In this document: in pieces, positions 15,931 through 25,059 of the stretch | Layout: each line of letters opens with the position of its first letter | Numbering within the stretch: position 1 is the stretch's first letter | Source: Chloroflexota bacterium | GTDB taxonomy: Bacteria > Chloroflexota > UBA11872 | Reading direction: 5' to 3' | NCBI GenBank assembly: GCA_026708035.1 | Contig: JAPOVQ010000019.1 | Location: forward strand, 27,224-91,223 | Length of the DNA: 64,000 nt | Made by a program: the position numbers and the translations under genes | The notes under the pieces: model-generated | Told to the model about the DNA's origin: nothing | What the model saw: only the letters and a program-made list of their open reading frames with translations | The model's database searches: none

Positions 15931-17454
15931 TCAGTCGCTGCCGAAGCCAAAGCTATACAGCTCGGCGCCGCGCAGGTGGAAGCGCAGCTTCAGGCCGCCC
16001 CGCAGGTCGCCGGGCGCGCCGCCTGACCAGGTGAGGTTGTGGCGGATGCTGTCGCCCTCGAACCGCTGGCAGGCGGAGCGCTCGAATCCCGGCCAGACGT
16101 CGTTGTAGGGGTCCATCACCTCGGCTTCGATGTAGCCGCCCGGCTCGCAGCGGGCGTTGATGAAAAGCTGGCCGGCGGACGGCCTCACGGGCTTGGTCTC
16201 CACGTAACCCTCGCGCACCGTGGCGTCCAGCGACACGTAGCCGTCGAAGCGCAGCGTGGCCAGGCACAGGTGGTGGCCGTTCTCGGCGATGCTCGGGTCG
16301 TGCACCTCCGGCACGTCCAGACCTTGCCCGCTGCCGATGATCCACCAGTCGTGGTGAATGTTGTTGCCGCCGTAGTAGAACCACAGCTCATCGCCGACCA
16401 CGAGCGGCTGCACCGTCGTCTCGTTGTCCAGCGCGTCGTAGGACCCTTCGGGACCGCGCGGGATGAACGGCCGGTGGTCGTTGAACCGATGCCAGTTGTG
16501 CCCGTCGCGGCTGTAGTGCAGGTAAAGGTCCAGCGTGTCGTCCACCGTGTGCAGCATGTTGAGGATGCCCAGGTGCATTTCGCCCGCGCGCCAGGGCACG
16601 AAGCTGTAGTGCCCGTCGTCCAGGTTGTCCGCCGCGCCGGGCTCGAAGATCAACTCCGCAGGCGACCAGTTGACCAGGTCCTGGCTCTCCTGCCGCCAAA
16701 CGCGGCGGCGGGTGCCCCACACGCCCTCCGGCTGGCTCGGCCACACGGGGGCGAACCAGTGGTCGAACTCGGGGTGCCAGGCCTCGCCCGCGGAGTCGCC
16801 GTAGCGGCCCCAGAGCACGTATTTCTCATCGATCGAGTCGTAGGTCAGCACCTGGCAGTCGGCCGCCCACTCCGGGATGATCGGGTTGGCGGGATGGCGG
16901 GTCCAGTCCAGGCCGTTGCCCGACATCGCGAGGCCCAGCCCCATCCCCCGCCTGCCGACGCGGTAGACGTGGACCTTCTTGAACCGGCGACTGTGGTCCG
17001 TCTCGATCGGGTCCAGCATGATCGACGGGAACAGGGTGGACTCGTCGTTGGCGTCCGGCGACACGATGAGCGTGTTGGTGTCCCGGCCGTCGATGGTGTG
17101 GCGCCCCAGCAGCGGCTTCTCCCAGGTGATGCCGTCGGTCGACTCGGCGTAGTAGATGCGGCTGCCCAGGCGCGGGACGCCCTTGCTGCCCCAATAGTTC
17201 GGATAGTCCTCGTACCAGCACTTGAAGAGCCCGTCCTCCGGATCCTGCAGGACGTTGAACGAGCAGCTGCGGAAATAGGGCACCACCTCCCACGGCTGAT
17301 CGTTCTCGATCAGGGGGTTGGCCGGGTGCTTGACCGGGTGGTGGAAGCGGCGGGTGATGTTCTTGACCACCGCGACCACGTCGTCGTCGATGAAGAGCTG
17401 GCGATCGGCGCCGATGTCCTTGGCGATCCGATCGGGGGCATAGGCGAGAAACAT
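15931..17454 (-). CDS. Five-bladed beta-propeller protein, GH32/43-like
   Basis: A 507-residue protein from ATG 17454. Its repeated blade motifs (FRSCSFNVLQDPEDGLFKCW, IYYAESTDGITWEKP, AMSGNGLDWTRHPANPIIPEW, HYSRDGHNWHRF) are those of glycoside hydrolases and inactive relatives with the five-bladed propeller (GH32, GH43, GH68, GH130 type). LFIDDDVV near the start may hold the first catalytic aspartate, but the full acid set cannot be assigned. The C-terminal part is a beta-sandwich. No signal peptide is visible, so it is intracellular. It probably acts on sugar or sugar-derivative substrates together with the reductase next to it. Confidence 0.75.
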   Translation of the reverse strand: MFLAYAPDRIAKDIGADRQLFIDDDVVAVVKNITRRFHHPVKHPANPLIENDQPWEVVPYFRSCSFNVLQDPEDGLFKCWYEDYPNYWGSKGVPRLGSRIYYAESTDGITWEKPLLGRHTIDGRDTNTLIVSPDANDESTLFPSIMLDPIETDHSRRFKKVHVYRVGRRGMGLGLAMSGNGLDWTRHPANPIIPEWAADCQVLTYDSIDEKYVLWGRYGDSAGEAWHPEFDHWFAPVWPSQPEGVWGTRRRVWRQESQDLVNWSPAELIFEPGAADNLDDGHYSFVPWRAGEMHLGILNMLHTVDDTLDLYLHYSRDGHNWHRFNDHRPFIPRGPEGSYDALDNETTVQPLVVGDELWFYYGGNNIHHDWWIIGSGQGLDVPEVHDPSIAENGHHLCLATLRFDGYVSLDATVREGYVETKPVRPSAGQLFINARCEPGGYIEAEVMDPYNDVWPGFERSACQRFEGDSIRHNLTWSGGAPGDLRGGLKLRFHLRGAELYSFGFGSD

Positions 17455-17615
17455 GGCGCCTCGGAGGTAGTGCGTGCGACGCCCCAGCGTAGCGTTCGGC
17501 CACGGGGGTCGGGCCAACTGGCCTTGGCGATGCCAGGCCGACCCCAGGGATTCGGAGAGTGGCAGTTGTGTCAACCTGTCGCTAGGAAGGGTCGAAATCG
17601 GGGCATTGGCAATAC

Positions 17616-17665
17616 CCCAATCCGTTCGCCCTGAGCTTGTCGATGGGCTTATCGAACGGATTGGG
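17616..17665. repeat. Inverted repeat upstream of the first LRR gene
   Basis: Arms of 13 bases, CCCAATCCGTTCG (17616-17628) and CGAACGGATTGGG (17653-17665), enclose GAGCTTGTCGATGGGC. A related GAGCTTGTCGAAGGGC motif occurs at about 40736. It separates the conserved upstream box of the LRR family (GTGTCAACCTGTCGC at about 17571) from the signal peptide region, which are adjacent in the two intact paralogues. Confidence 0.8.
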
Positions 17666-17724
17666 TTCTTGCACGAAATGAGGCGCTTCCTATTCAGAGG
17701 CTTCCTACAGTCGCAGGTCCGCGC

Positions 17725-18153
17725 GTGCCGTACCGCACGAGTGACCCCACGGAGAGATGCCCGCTGACCATTCGCGCAGCCGCGCTCGCGCTCTCGATCG
17801 TCCTTGCACTGGCGGCGGCGGCTTGCGGTGATGCGACCGACACGCCGGAACCAATGCCCGCGCCCAGTCCTTTGATCCTGAGCCCCACGACCACGCCCGA
17901 AACGACGCCGACGCCAGTCCCCACCCCGACCGCCACACCTTCGCCGAGTCCGGTGACGGACGCGGCCCAGACTCGGGCCGATTCCCCCGCCACCGACCGC
18001 GAAGCGCTGATCGCCTTCTATCACGCGACCGACGGTCCGAACTGGACGGACAACACCAACTGGCTCAGCGACGCGCCGCTCTTCACCTGGTACGGCGTAA
18101 CGACGGACGACGACGACGGCCGGGTCATCAAACTGCTGCTGCGTGAGAACTAG
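17725..18153 (+). CDS. LRR lipoprotein, N-terminal segment before the stop
   Basis: GTG start. A lipoprotein signal peptide (RAAALALSIVLALAAAAC with the lipobox cysteine) is followed by a Pro/Thr-rich linker of about 45 residues (TPTPVPTPTATPSPSP and similar) and the first module cap, [20 protein letters not shown]. It ends at residue 142, exactly where the first LRR begins. On its own it would make a secreted stub without repeats. Confidence 0.6.
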   Translation: MPYRTSDPTERCPLTIRAAALALSIVLALAAAACGDATDTPEPMPAPSPLILSPTTTPETTPTPVPTPTATPSPSPVTDAAQTRADSPATDREALIAFYHATDGPNWTDNTNWLSDAPLFTWYGVTTDDDDGRVIKLLLREN

Positions 18154-18165
18154 CTGCGGGGAGAG

Positions 18166-20646
18166 TTGCCGTCGGCGTTGGGCCGGCTGTCCAAGCTTGC
18201 GGAGCTTTCGCTCTGGGGCAACCGATTGCACGGGGCCATCCCTGCCGAGCTGGGCAATCTGGCCCACTTGAAATCGCTGGTGCTCAATGACAACCAGCTC
18301 GTCGGCGCGATTCCGCCCGAGTTGGGCCGACTTGCCAAGCTGGAAGATCTGGCGCTCGAAGACAACCAGCTCAGCGGAACGATCCCGCCCGAGCTAGGGC
18401 GCCTGGCCAACCTGGGATACCTGGTGCTGTGGGGCAACCGACTCACCGGTGAAATACCGCCCGAGATGGGCAATCTCGGAAGACTGGGGATCCTGGCACT
18501 TGAGCGCAACCGGCTCAGCGGCGCGATTCCGCCCGAGTTGGGCAACCTCTCCAATCTCTGGGTGTTGCGTCTCAACGCGAACACCCTCACCGGGCGCATT
18601 CCATCCGAGTTGGGACGTCTCTCCGAACTGCGGGAGTTGGCGCTCAATCACAACGAGCTTTCCGGATCCATTCCGCCCGAGCTCGGCGGACTCGCCAACG
18701 TGAGCGAGCTGTTTCTCAATGACAACAACTTGACTGGACCAATTCCTCCCGACCTCGGCAGCCTCCCTCGGCTGGTACGGCTGCTGCTCCATCGCAACTC
18801 ATTGACAGGCGCTATCCCGCCGGAGTTGGGCAATCTTGCCGGACGGGCATACGTGAGCTTGAGTGGCGGCAACCAATTCACGGGCTGCGTCCCGGACGCC
18901 TTGCAAGACTTGGCGAGTGATATTGACCAGCTCGGGCTGCCGTTTTGCGAGGCTGCCGGAAACCAAGGCCGCCAAACCACAACCCCGGCGATATCGACCC
19001 AACCGACCCCCTCGCCAGCCCCAACACCCACGACGACCCCGGATCCTCGGCGGACCGCAGCGCCCACGCCCATGCCGACGCCTACACCTACGCCCACGCC
19101 CCGGTCCAGCCCGGACCGGTACGTGCTGATTGCGCTCTACCAGGCGACCAACGGACCCTTTTGGGCGAACAACGCCAACTGGCTCAGCGACGCGCCGCTC
19201 AGCGAGTGGCACGGCGTTCGCACGAACGACAGCGGCCGAGTGACCGAGCTGCAGCTCAGTCAGAACGGGCTGCGGGGAGAGATTCCGTCGGAGTTGGGCG
19301 AGCTGTCACAACTGGAGATATTGAGGCTCGAGACCAACCAGTTGATTGGGGAGATCCCGCCGGAATTGGGACACCTGGCCAGGTTGCGGGAACTGTGGCT
19401 GAGCGACAACGCGTTGAGCGGAACGATTCCCCGTGAGCTGAGCTTTCTCACGCGCCTCGAAGAACTCCTGCTCATGCACAACCAGTTGGGTGGGACGATC
19501 CCTCCCGAGCTGGGCAGCCTCGACAACCTGCTCGCGCTGGCGCTCTTTGACAACCAGCTCCAAGGGACGATTCCGCCTGAGTTGGGCGACCTCACCCATC
19601 TCGGCACGCTGGCGCTTTGGGACAACCAACTGCAGGGAGCGATACCGCCCGAGTTGGGCAACCTCTCCAAACTGCAACAGCTGGGACTCGCGAGAAACCA
19701 GCTCAGCGGCGCGATCCCGCCCGAGCTGGGCCGCCTTGCCAACCTGCGGTGGCTCAGGCTCAGCGGTGGCAACCAGCTGACGGGGTGCATCCCCGACGGG
19801 CTGCGGGATATCGAGGACAGCGACCTCGACGCGCTTGGCTTGCCGCTCTGCGCCACGACCGGATCGGCGCGCGGTGAAACCGCCGACCGCCAGCCCACCT
19901 CTGACCACGATGTGCTGGTCGCCTTCTACCACGCCACCGACGGCCCCAATTGGACGAACAGCACCAACTGGCTCAGCGACGCGCCGCTCAGCGACTGGCA
20001 CGGCGTCGCCACCAACGGCGGCCGGGTCTCAAAGCTGCAACTCGAAGGTAACCGGCTGCGCGGCTACATTCTTCCTGCGCTGGGCGGCCTCGCCGGTCTC
20101 ACCGTGCTGGACCTCGGCGATAACCAGCTGCGCGGCGGAATCCCGCCCGAGCTCGGCAACCTCGCCAAGTTGAAAGAGCTACGGCTCGACAACAACGCCC
20201 TACGTGGTGACCTCCCACCGGCGTTGGGCGACCTCGCCAATCTCGCCGTGCTGGATTTGGCGAATAACCGCCTGAGCCGTGCGATCCCGCCAAGATTAGG
20301 AGGTCTCGCCAATCTCGAACAGCTGGTGCTGTTGGCGAACGAGTTCAGCGGAATGATCCCGCCGGTGTTGGGCCGCCTCACCAATCTGACCAAGCTGAGC
20401 CTTTCGTTCAACGAATTGCAGGGGCCGATCCCCGCCGAGTTCGGGAACCTCGCCAACCTGCAAGACCTGTTGCTCGAGGGCAATCAGCTCAGCGGCGAGA
20501 TTCCACCTGGCTTGGGAGACCTGGCCCATCTCACGTGGGTGCAACTCGCCGGCAACCAATTGACGGGATGCATTCCCGACGGTCTGCTTGATCTCGTCTT
20601 TAGCGATCTCACTGGGCTGGGCCTGCCGTTCTGCGGAACAAGCTAA
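18166..20646 (+). CDS. LRR lipoprotein, repeat segment after the stop
   Basis: A possible TTG start at 18166 would give 826 residues without a signal peptide. It holds about ten 24-residue LRRs of module 1 (consensus LxxLxLxxNxLxGxIPPELG), a C-cap with GCVP...LGLPFC, a Pro/Thr linker, then modules 2 and 3, each opening with a cap such as LIALYQATNGPFWANNANWL and closing with GCIP...LGLPLC or LPFC. The 24-residue, IPP-type repeat is the plant-specific LRR class. Without the lipoprotein signal it would not reach the surface. Confidence 0.6.
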   Translation: MPSALGRLSKLAELSLWGNRLHGAIPAELGNLAHLKSLVLNDNQLVGAIPPELGRLAKLEDLALEDNQLSGTIPPELGRLANLGYLVLWGNRLTGEIPPEMGNLGRLGILALERNRLSGAIPPELGNLSNLWVLRLNANTLTGRIPSELGRLSELRELALNHNELSGSIPPELGGLANVSELFLNDNNLTGPIPPDLGSLPRLVRLLLHRNSLTGAIPPELGNLAGRAYVSLSGGNQFTGCVPDALQDLASDIDQLGLPFCEAAGNQGRQTTTPAISTQPTPSPAPTPTTTPDPRRTAAPTPMPTPTPTPTPRSSPDRYVLIALYQATNGPFWANNANWLSDAPLSEWHGVRTNDSGRVTELQLSQNGLRGEIPSELGELSQLEILRLETNQLIGEIPPELGHLARLRELWLSDNALSGTIPRELSFLTRLEELLLMHNQLGGTIPPELGSLDNLLALALFDNQLQGTIPPELGDLTHLGTLALWDNQLQGAIPPELGNLSKLQQLGLARNQLSGAIPPELGRLANLRWLRLSGGNQLTGCIPDGLRDIEDSDLDALGLPLCATTGSARGETADRQPTSDHDVLVAFYHATDGPNWTNSTNWLSDAPLSDWHGVATNGGRVSKLQLEGNRLRGYILPALGGLAGLTVLDLGDNQLRGGIPPELGNLAKLKELRLDNNALRGDLPPALGDLANLAVLDLANNRLSRAIPPRLGGLANLEQLVLLANEFSGMIPPVLGRLTNLTKLSLSFNELQGPIPAEFGNLANLQDLLLEGNQLSGEIPPGLGDLAHLTWVQLAGNQLTGCIPDGLLDLVFSDLTGLGLPFCGTS

Positions 20647-20780
20647 ATCCTGCGCGCACGGCCGGGCGCGTCGGCGGGTTGCTGGAGCCGAGGGCGGCCA
20701 CTATTGGATGACGCCGCCCGGTAATTTGGCGTGGCTCGTGCAAGGACTTCGGCCAGACGTGCCTGTGTCAACCTGTCGCC

Positions 20781-23700
20781 ATGGTCTTGGGTCGGCGAAT
20801 GCTCGACGGCGCGCGCGGCGCTGTGGCGGTATTGCCCGCGACCGTTCGCACGGCTGCCCTTTCGCTAACGCTCGTCATTGCGCTGGCTGCGGCAGCCTGC
20901 GGCGACGCGCCTGCCGAAAGGGCCGAGCCGGCGGATCCGGCGCCAACGCCAGTTGCGGCTGAGACGCCTTCGCCCGCTGCCACGCGCGTCCCGGCCGAGG
21001 CGCCGACCGCGTCGCCCGCGTCGAGGGCCAACCCAACCCCAACGCCAGCGCCCACGGTCGCGACTCCATCCTCCGCGAGGACCAATCCCACGCCCACGAT
21101 CGCGCCTTCGCCCACGCCGACGCCCCAGCCAACGCCTAGCCCCACGGCTGCGCCGTCGCCGACGCCTGCACCCGACCCAACCCCGACGCCGGCCGCCACG
21201 CCGACAATTGCTCCCAACCGCGACCGGAGGGTGCTCATTGCCTTCTACCAGGCAACCGATGGACCCAATTGGACGAACAACACCAACTGGCTCAGCGACG
21301 CCCCGCTCAACGACTGGCACGGCGTCACCGCGAACGCCGCCGGCCGGATCACGGAACTCTGGCTGTTCGACAACCAGCTGCAAGGGGAGCTCCCGCCCGC
21401 GCTGGGGCGTCTCACGCAACTGAATTCGCTGGGGCTCGGCCACAACCAGTTGACTGGGGTGATCCCGGCGGAGTTGGGCGGACTGGACAATCTGAAACAG
21501 CTCGTGCTCAACGACAACGCATTGAGCGGCCATATCCCGCCTGAGCTGGGCGGCCTTTCCAGCCTCCTATTCCTCAGGCTGAGCGCAAACCAGCTCAGCG
21601 GAACGATCCCGCCTGAGTTGAGCGGACTGGCCAACCTCGAAGTGCTGCATCTCAGTGCGAACCAGTTGAGCGGGACCATTCCGCCGGAGCTGAGCCGGCT
21701 GGCCAAGCTGAAACAGCTCCGCCTGCGCGGCAACCACCTACGAGGGACGATTCCGCCGGAGCTGAGCCGCCTGGGCAACCTCGAAGCGCTGGTGCTCAGC
21801 GAGAACCAGTTGACCGGGACGATTCCGCCGGAGCTGAGCCGCCTCGCCAATCTCGAAGGGCTGGTGCTTGATGAGAACCAGTTGAGTGGCGAGATTCCGG
21901 TGGAGTTGGCACGCCTTGCCAAGCTTCAGGTGCTGTCGCTCGAAAGTAACCAGGTGAGCGGGCAGATTCCGCCGGAGCTTGGCGATCTCGCGGCTCTCGT
22001 GCTGCTCGACCTCCGCCAGAACCAGTTCAGCGGGACCATCCCGGTCGAACTGGGCCGCCTCCAAACGTTGACGCATCTGACGCTCGGCAATAACCAGCTC
22101 GGCGGGCCTATTCCGCCGGAGTTGGGCGATCTTGCAGCCCTCACGGTGCTCGAAGCCAGCCAAAACCAGCTCAGTGGGACCATCCCGTCTGAGCTGGGCC
22201 GTCTCAGCAGCCTCCAACTCCTCGATCTCACGGACAACGAGCTGAGCGGCGAAATCCCACCGGAGTTGGGCCAGCTCGCAAATCTGCAGTGGCTGTCGCT
22301 CGGCTTCAACCAGTTGCAAGGTGCGATCCCGTCGTCGCTAGGCCGCCTTGCCAGCCTGCAATGGCTGAATCTCGGCTACAACCAGCTTGGTGGGGAAATC
22401 CCATTCGAGCTCGCCAGCCTTGCGAATCTGGTCACGCTTCACCTCGCCGGCGACAACCAGTTCACGGGGTGCATTCCCCTCGAACTGGGGAAGGTACGCG
22501 TCAATGATTTTGGCGAAACCGGCCTTTCCTTTTGTGCGCCCCCCGAGAGCGCGACCGTCCAAGCGGCGACCCCGACGCCCGCACCCCAACCGATCTCGGA
22601 CCGCGAGGCGCTGGTCGCGTTCTACCACGCCACCGACGGACCGAATTGGACGAACAACACCAACTGGCTCAGCGAGGCGCCGCTCGACGAGTGGCACGGG
22701 GTCACCACGGACGACAGCGGCCGGGTGACGGAGTTGGTGCTCCACGGCAACGGACTACGCGGGGAGCTGCCGTCGGAGTTGGGACACCTGTCACACCTCG
22801 AGGGTATTTCCGTGCGCGAAAACGCGCTGAGTGGCGAGATTCCAGCCGCCCTGGGCAATCTCACCCGCCTGAAGGGGCTCGGGCTAGGGGTGAATCAGTT
22901 CATTGGAGTCATCCCCACCGAGCTCGGTCGCCTAACCAACCTGGAGTTTGTGGCGATTGAGGACAACCAGCTCTCCGGCTCAATCCCGCCCGAGCTGGGC
23001 CGCCTGGCGAACCTCAAATTCCTGGCGCTGCACGACAACCAGCTCACGGGCTCGATTCCGCCGGAGTTGGGGCGCCTCGCCAAGCTGGAATACCTGCTGC
23101 TCCAGGGCAATCAGCTCACCGGATCGATCCCGCCCGAGCTGGGCCGCCTGGCCAACCTTAAACAGCTGCTGCTCAGCGACAACCAGCTCACCGAATCAAT
23201 TCCGCCGGCGTTGGAGGGCCTCTTCAGCCTGGGGGCGCTGTTCCTCGACGGCAATCAGCTCACCGGGGAAATCCCACCGGAGCTGGGCAACCTCGGAAGC
23301 CTCGCGGGGTTGCGGCTGGATAACAACGAGCTGACGGGCGCGATTCCGGCTGAGCTGGGCTTCCTCTTCAGCCTGCAGGAGTTGAGTCTCCGTGGGAACC
23401 ACCTCACCGGCGCGATTCCGCCGGTGCTGGGCCGCCTGTACCGACTGCAAACGCTGAGCCTCGCGGCGAACCAGCTGACCGGATTGATACCGCCCGAGCT
23501 GGGCAATCTCACCAACCTGCACACGCTGATGCTCCGCGAGAACATGCTGGTTGGGGCCATACCGCCCGAGCTCGACGACCTCACCAGGCTGCAAGTGCTG
23601 TTTCTCGGCGGCGGCAATCAGCTGACGGGGTGCATTCCGGAGTGGATGCAGAAGATCCAATACAACGACCTGGACGACCTGGGACTACCGGATTGCAGCG

Positions 23701-24926
23701 CCGCCGACCCACCGCCGACCGTGACGCCGTCGCCCGAATCCGGCGCCGATCGGGCCGCACTGGTTGCGCTCTATCACGCGACCGACGGTCCGAACTGGAC
23801 CAACAACGCAAACTGGCTCAGTGACGAGCCGCTGAGCGGCTGGCACGGCGTGGTCGCCGACAGCCGGGGGCGGGTCACCAGCCTGGACCTCAGCCAGAAT
23901 GGGTTGCGCGGCCGGATTCCACGCGGGTTGGGCCAGCTGGCCGAACTCATCGAGCTGCGCCTCTCCGACAACGCGTTGCATGGGGCGATTCCCGCCGACC
24001 TGGGCAGCCTCTCGAATCTGAATATCTTGGCGCTTGGGGCGAACCAGTTGCAGGGGCGGATTCCGCCCGAGTTGGGTCGCATCTACGTCCTCGAGGAACT
24101 GTGGCTCCAGGAGAACCGCCTCAGCGGTCCGATCCCGCCGGAGCTGGGCAACATCGGGTACCTCAAGGAGCTGCACCTTTGGAAAAACGAACTGGAGGGA
24201 GAGATTCCCGCCGAGCTTGGCAACCTTTTCGGTCTCCAAATCCTTGAGCTCGGGGCCAACCGGTTGCAGGGCGAGATTCCGCCGGAGTTGGGCAGCCTTC
24301 TCGACCTGCAGGTGCTGAATCTGCATGAGAACCAATTGAGTGGATCGATTCCGCCTGAGCTGCGCCGCCTGTACAGCCTCGTCCAGCTCTCCCTGGGGGG
24401 CAACCAGCTGAAGGGTCCGATCCCCCCCGAGTTGGGCGAGCTGTCGAGACTGGAATTGTTGCGGCTCGAGTCCAACCAGTTGACCGGGGAGATCCCGCCG
24501 GAGCTGGGAGACCTGGCCAGGCTGCGGGAGCTGTGGCTCAGCGATAACGGGCTGAGCGGAACGATTCCCCGCGAGCTGAGCTTCCTCACCAACCTGCAAG
24601 ACCTGGTGCTCACGAGAAACCAGTTGCACGGGACGATCCCTCGCCACTTCGGCAGCCTCGACAACCTGCGAGCCCTGCTGCTCGCGGAGAACCGGCTGCA
24701 GGGGGAAATCCCGCCGGAGTTGGGAGACCTCGGCAGGCTGCAAACCCTGGACCTCAGGAACAACCAGTTCGTCGGCGAGGTGCCGGCCACTCTTGGCGAT
24801 CTCGCCAACCTGCGGTGGCTGGGCCTTGGCGGCAACCAATTCAGGGGCTGCATCCCGGACGAGTTGGAAGATACGGAGAACAACGACCTGGATTCGCTCG
24901 GGCTGCCGAACTGCGGCCCGAACTGA
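20781..24926 (+). CDS. Three-module LRR surface lipoprotein
   Basis: At 1381 residues the largest gene here. The signal peptide [19 protein letters not shown] carries the lipobox cysteine, so the protein is lipid-anchored outside the membrane. A Pro/Thr-rich linker of about 90 residues follows. Three modules each have a Trp-rich cap ([20 protein letters not shown] and variants, then WHGV), 12-15 plant-type 24-residue LRRs and a closing cap with two cysteines about 22-25 residues apart (GCIP...LGLSFC). The paired cysteines fit an extracellular disulfide. The ATG follows the box CAACCTGTCGCC shared with the paralogues. Likely role: adhesion or host contact through a long curved binding surface; this is inference. 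Confidence 0.9.
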   Translation: MVLGRRMLDGARGAVAVLPATVRTAALSLTLVIALAAAACGDAPAERAEPADPAPTPVAAETPSPAATRVPAEAPTASPASRANPTPTPAPTVATPSSARTNPTPTIAPSPTPTPQPTPSPTAAPSPTPAPDPTPTPAATPTIAPNRDRRVLIAFYQATDGPNWTNNTNWLSDAPLNDWHGVTANAAGRITELWLFDNQLQGELPPALGRLTQLNSLGLGHNQLTGVIPAELGGLDNLKQLVLNDNALSGHIPPELGGLSSLLFLRLSANQLSGTIPPELSGLANLEVLHLSANQLSGTIPPELSRLAKLKQLRLRGNHLRGTIPPELSRLGNLEALVLSENQLTGTIPPELSRLANLEGLVLDENQLSGEIPVELARLAKLQVLSLESNQVSGQIPPELGDLAALVLLDLRQNQFSGTIPVELGRLQTLTHLTLGNNQLGGPIPPELGDLAALTVLEASQNQLSGTIPSELGRLSSLQLLDLTDNELSGEIPPELGQLANLQWLSLGFNQLQGAIPSSLGRLASLQWLNLGYNQLGGEIPFELASLANLVTLHLAGDNQFTGCIPLELGKVRVNDFGETGLSFCAPPESATVQAATPTPAPQPISDREALVAFYHATDGPNWTNNTNWLSEAPLDEWHGVTTDDSGRVTELVLHGNGLRGELPSELGHLSHLEGISVRENALSGEIPAALGNLTRLKGLGLGVNQFIGVIPTELGRLTNLEFVAIEDNQLSGSIPPELGRLANLKFLALHDNQLTGSIPPELGRLAKLEYLLLQGNQLTGSIPPELGRLANLKQLLLSDNQLTESIPPALEGLFSLGALFLDGNQLTGEIPPELGNLGSLAGLRLDNNELTGAIPAELGFLFSLQELSLRGNHLTGAIPPVLGRLYRLQTLSLAANQLTGLIPPELGNLTNLHTLMLRENMLVGAIPPELDDLTRLQVLFLGGGNQLTGCIPEWMQKIQYNDLDDLGLPDCSAADPPPTVTPSPESGADRAALVALYHATDGPNWTNNANWLSDEPLSGWHGVVADSRGRVTSLDLSQNGLRGRIPRGLGQLAELIELRLSDNALHGAIPADLGSLSNLNILALGANQLQGRIPPELGRIYVLEELWLQENRLSGPIPPELGNIGYLKELHLWKNELEGEIPAELGNLFGLQILELGANRLQGEIPPELGSLLDLQVLNLHENQLSGSIPPELRRLYSLVQLSLGGNQLKGPIPPELGELSRLELLRLESNQLTGEIPPELGDLARLRELWLSDNGLSGTIPRELSFLTNLQDLVLTRNQLHGTIPRHFGSLDNLRALLLAENRLQGEIPPELGDLGRLQTLDLRNNQFVGEVPATLGDLANLRWLGLGGNQFRGCIPDELEDTENNDLDSLGLPNCGPN

Positions 24927-25059
24927 ATCCCGATCCCCATATCGAGTGTGAATACGGCACGCCGGGCTGGGGTCGGGCGCGAGCGGAAGTCGCCGCTCGG
25001 TGATTTGGCGGAGCGCGAGCGAGGACGACGGCAAGACGCGACTGTGTAAGCCTGTCGCC

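Larger units (their letters stand above)
17725..20646 (+). pseudogene. LRR lipoprotein gene interrupted by a stop codon
   Basis: The two open segments are in the same frame and together make one LRR lipoprotein of three modules, like the intact paralogue downstream. They are separated only by TAG at 18151-18153. In the paralogues this site reads N-Q-L or N-G-L (asparagine, then glutamine or glycine, then leucine), so TAG is most simply a C-to-T change of a CAG codon. The start region is also changed: the ATG found after the conserved upstream box in the paralogues is TAG here. Either a recent pseudogene, a read-through gene, or a sequencing error. Confidence 0.75.

Noticed and set aside
16039..17634. 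Long open frame of 531 codons on the plus strand
   Set aside because: It is antisense to the propeller gene, whose protein has clear domain motifs. The frame is open because of GC-rich codon bias.
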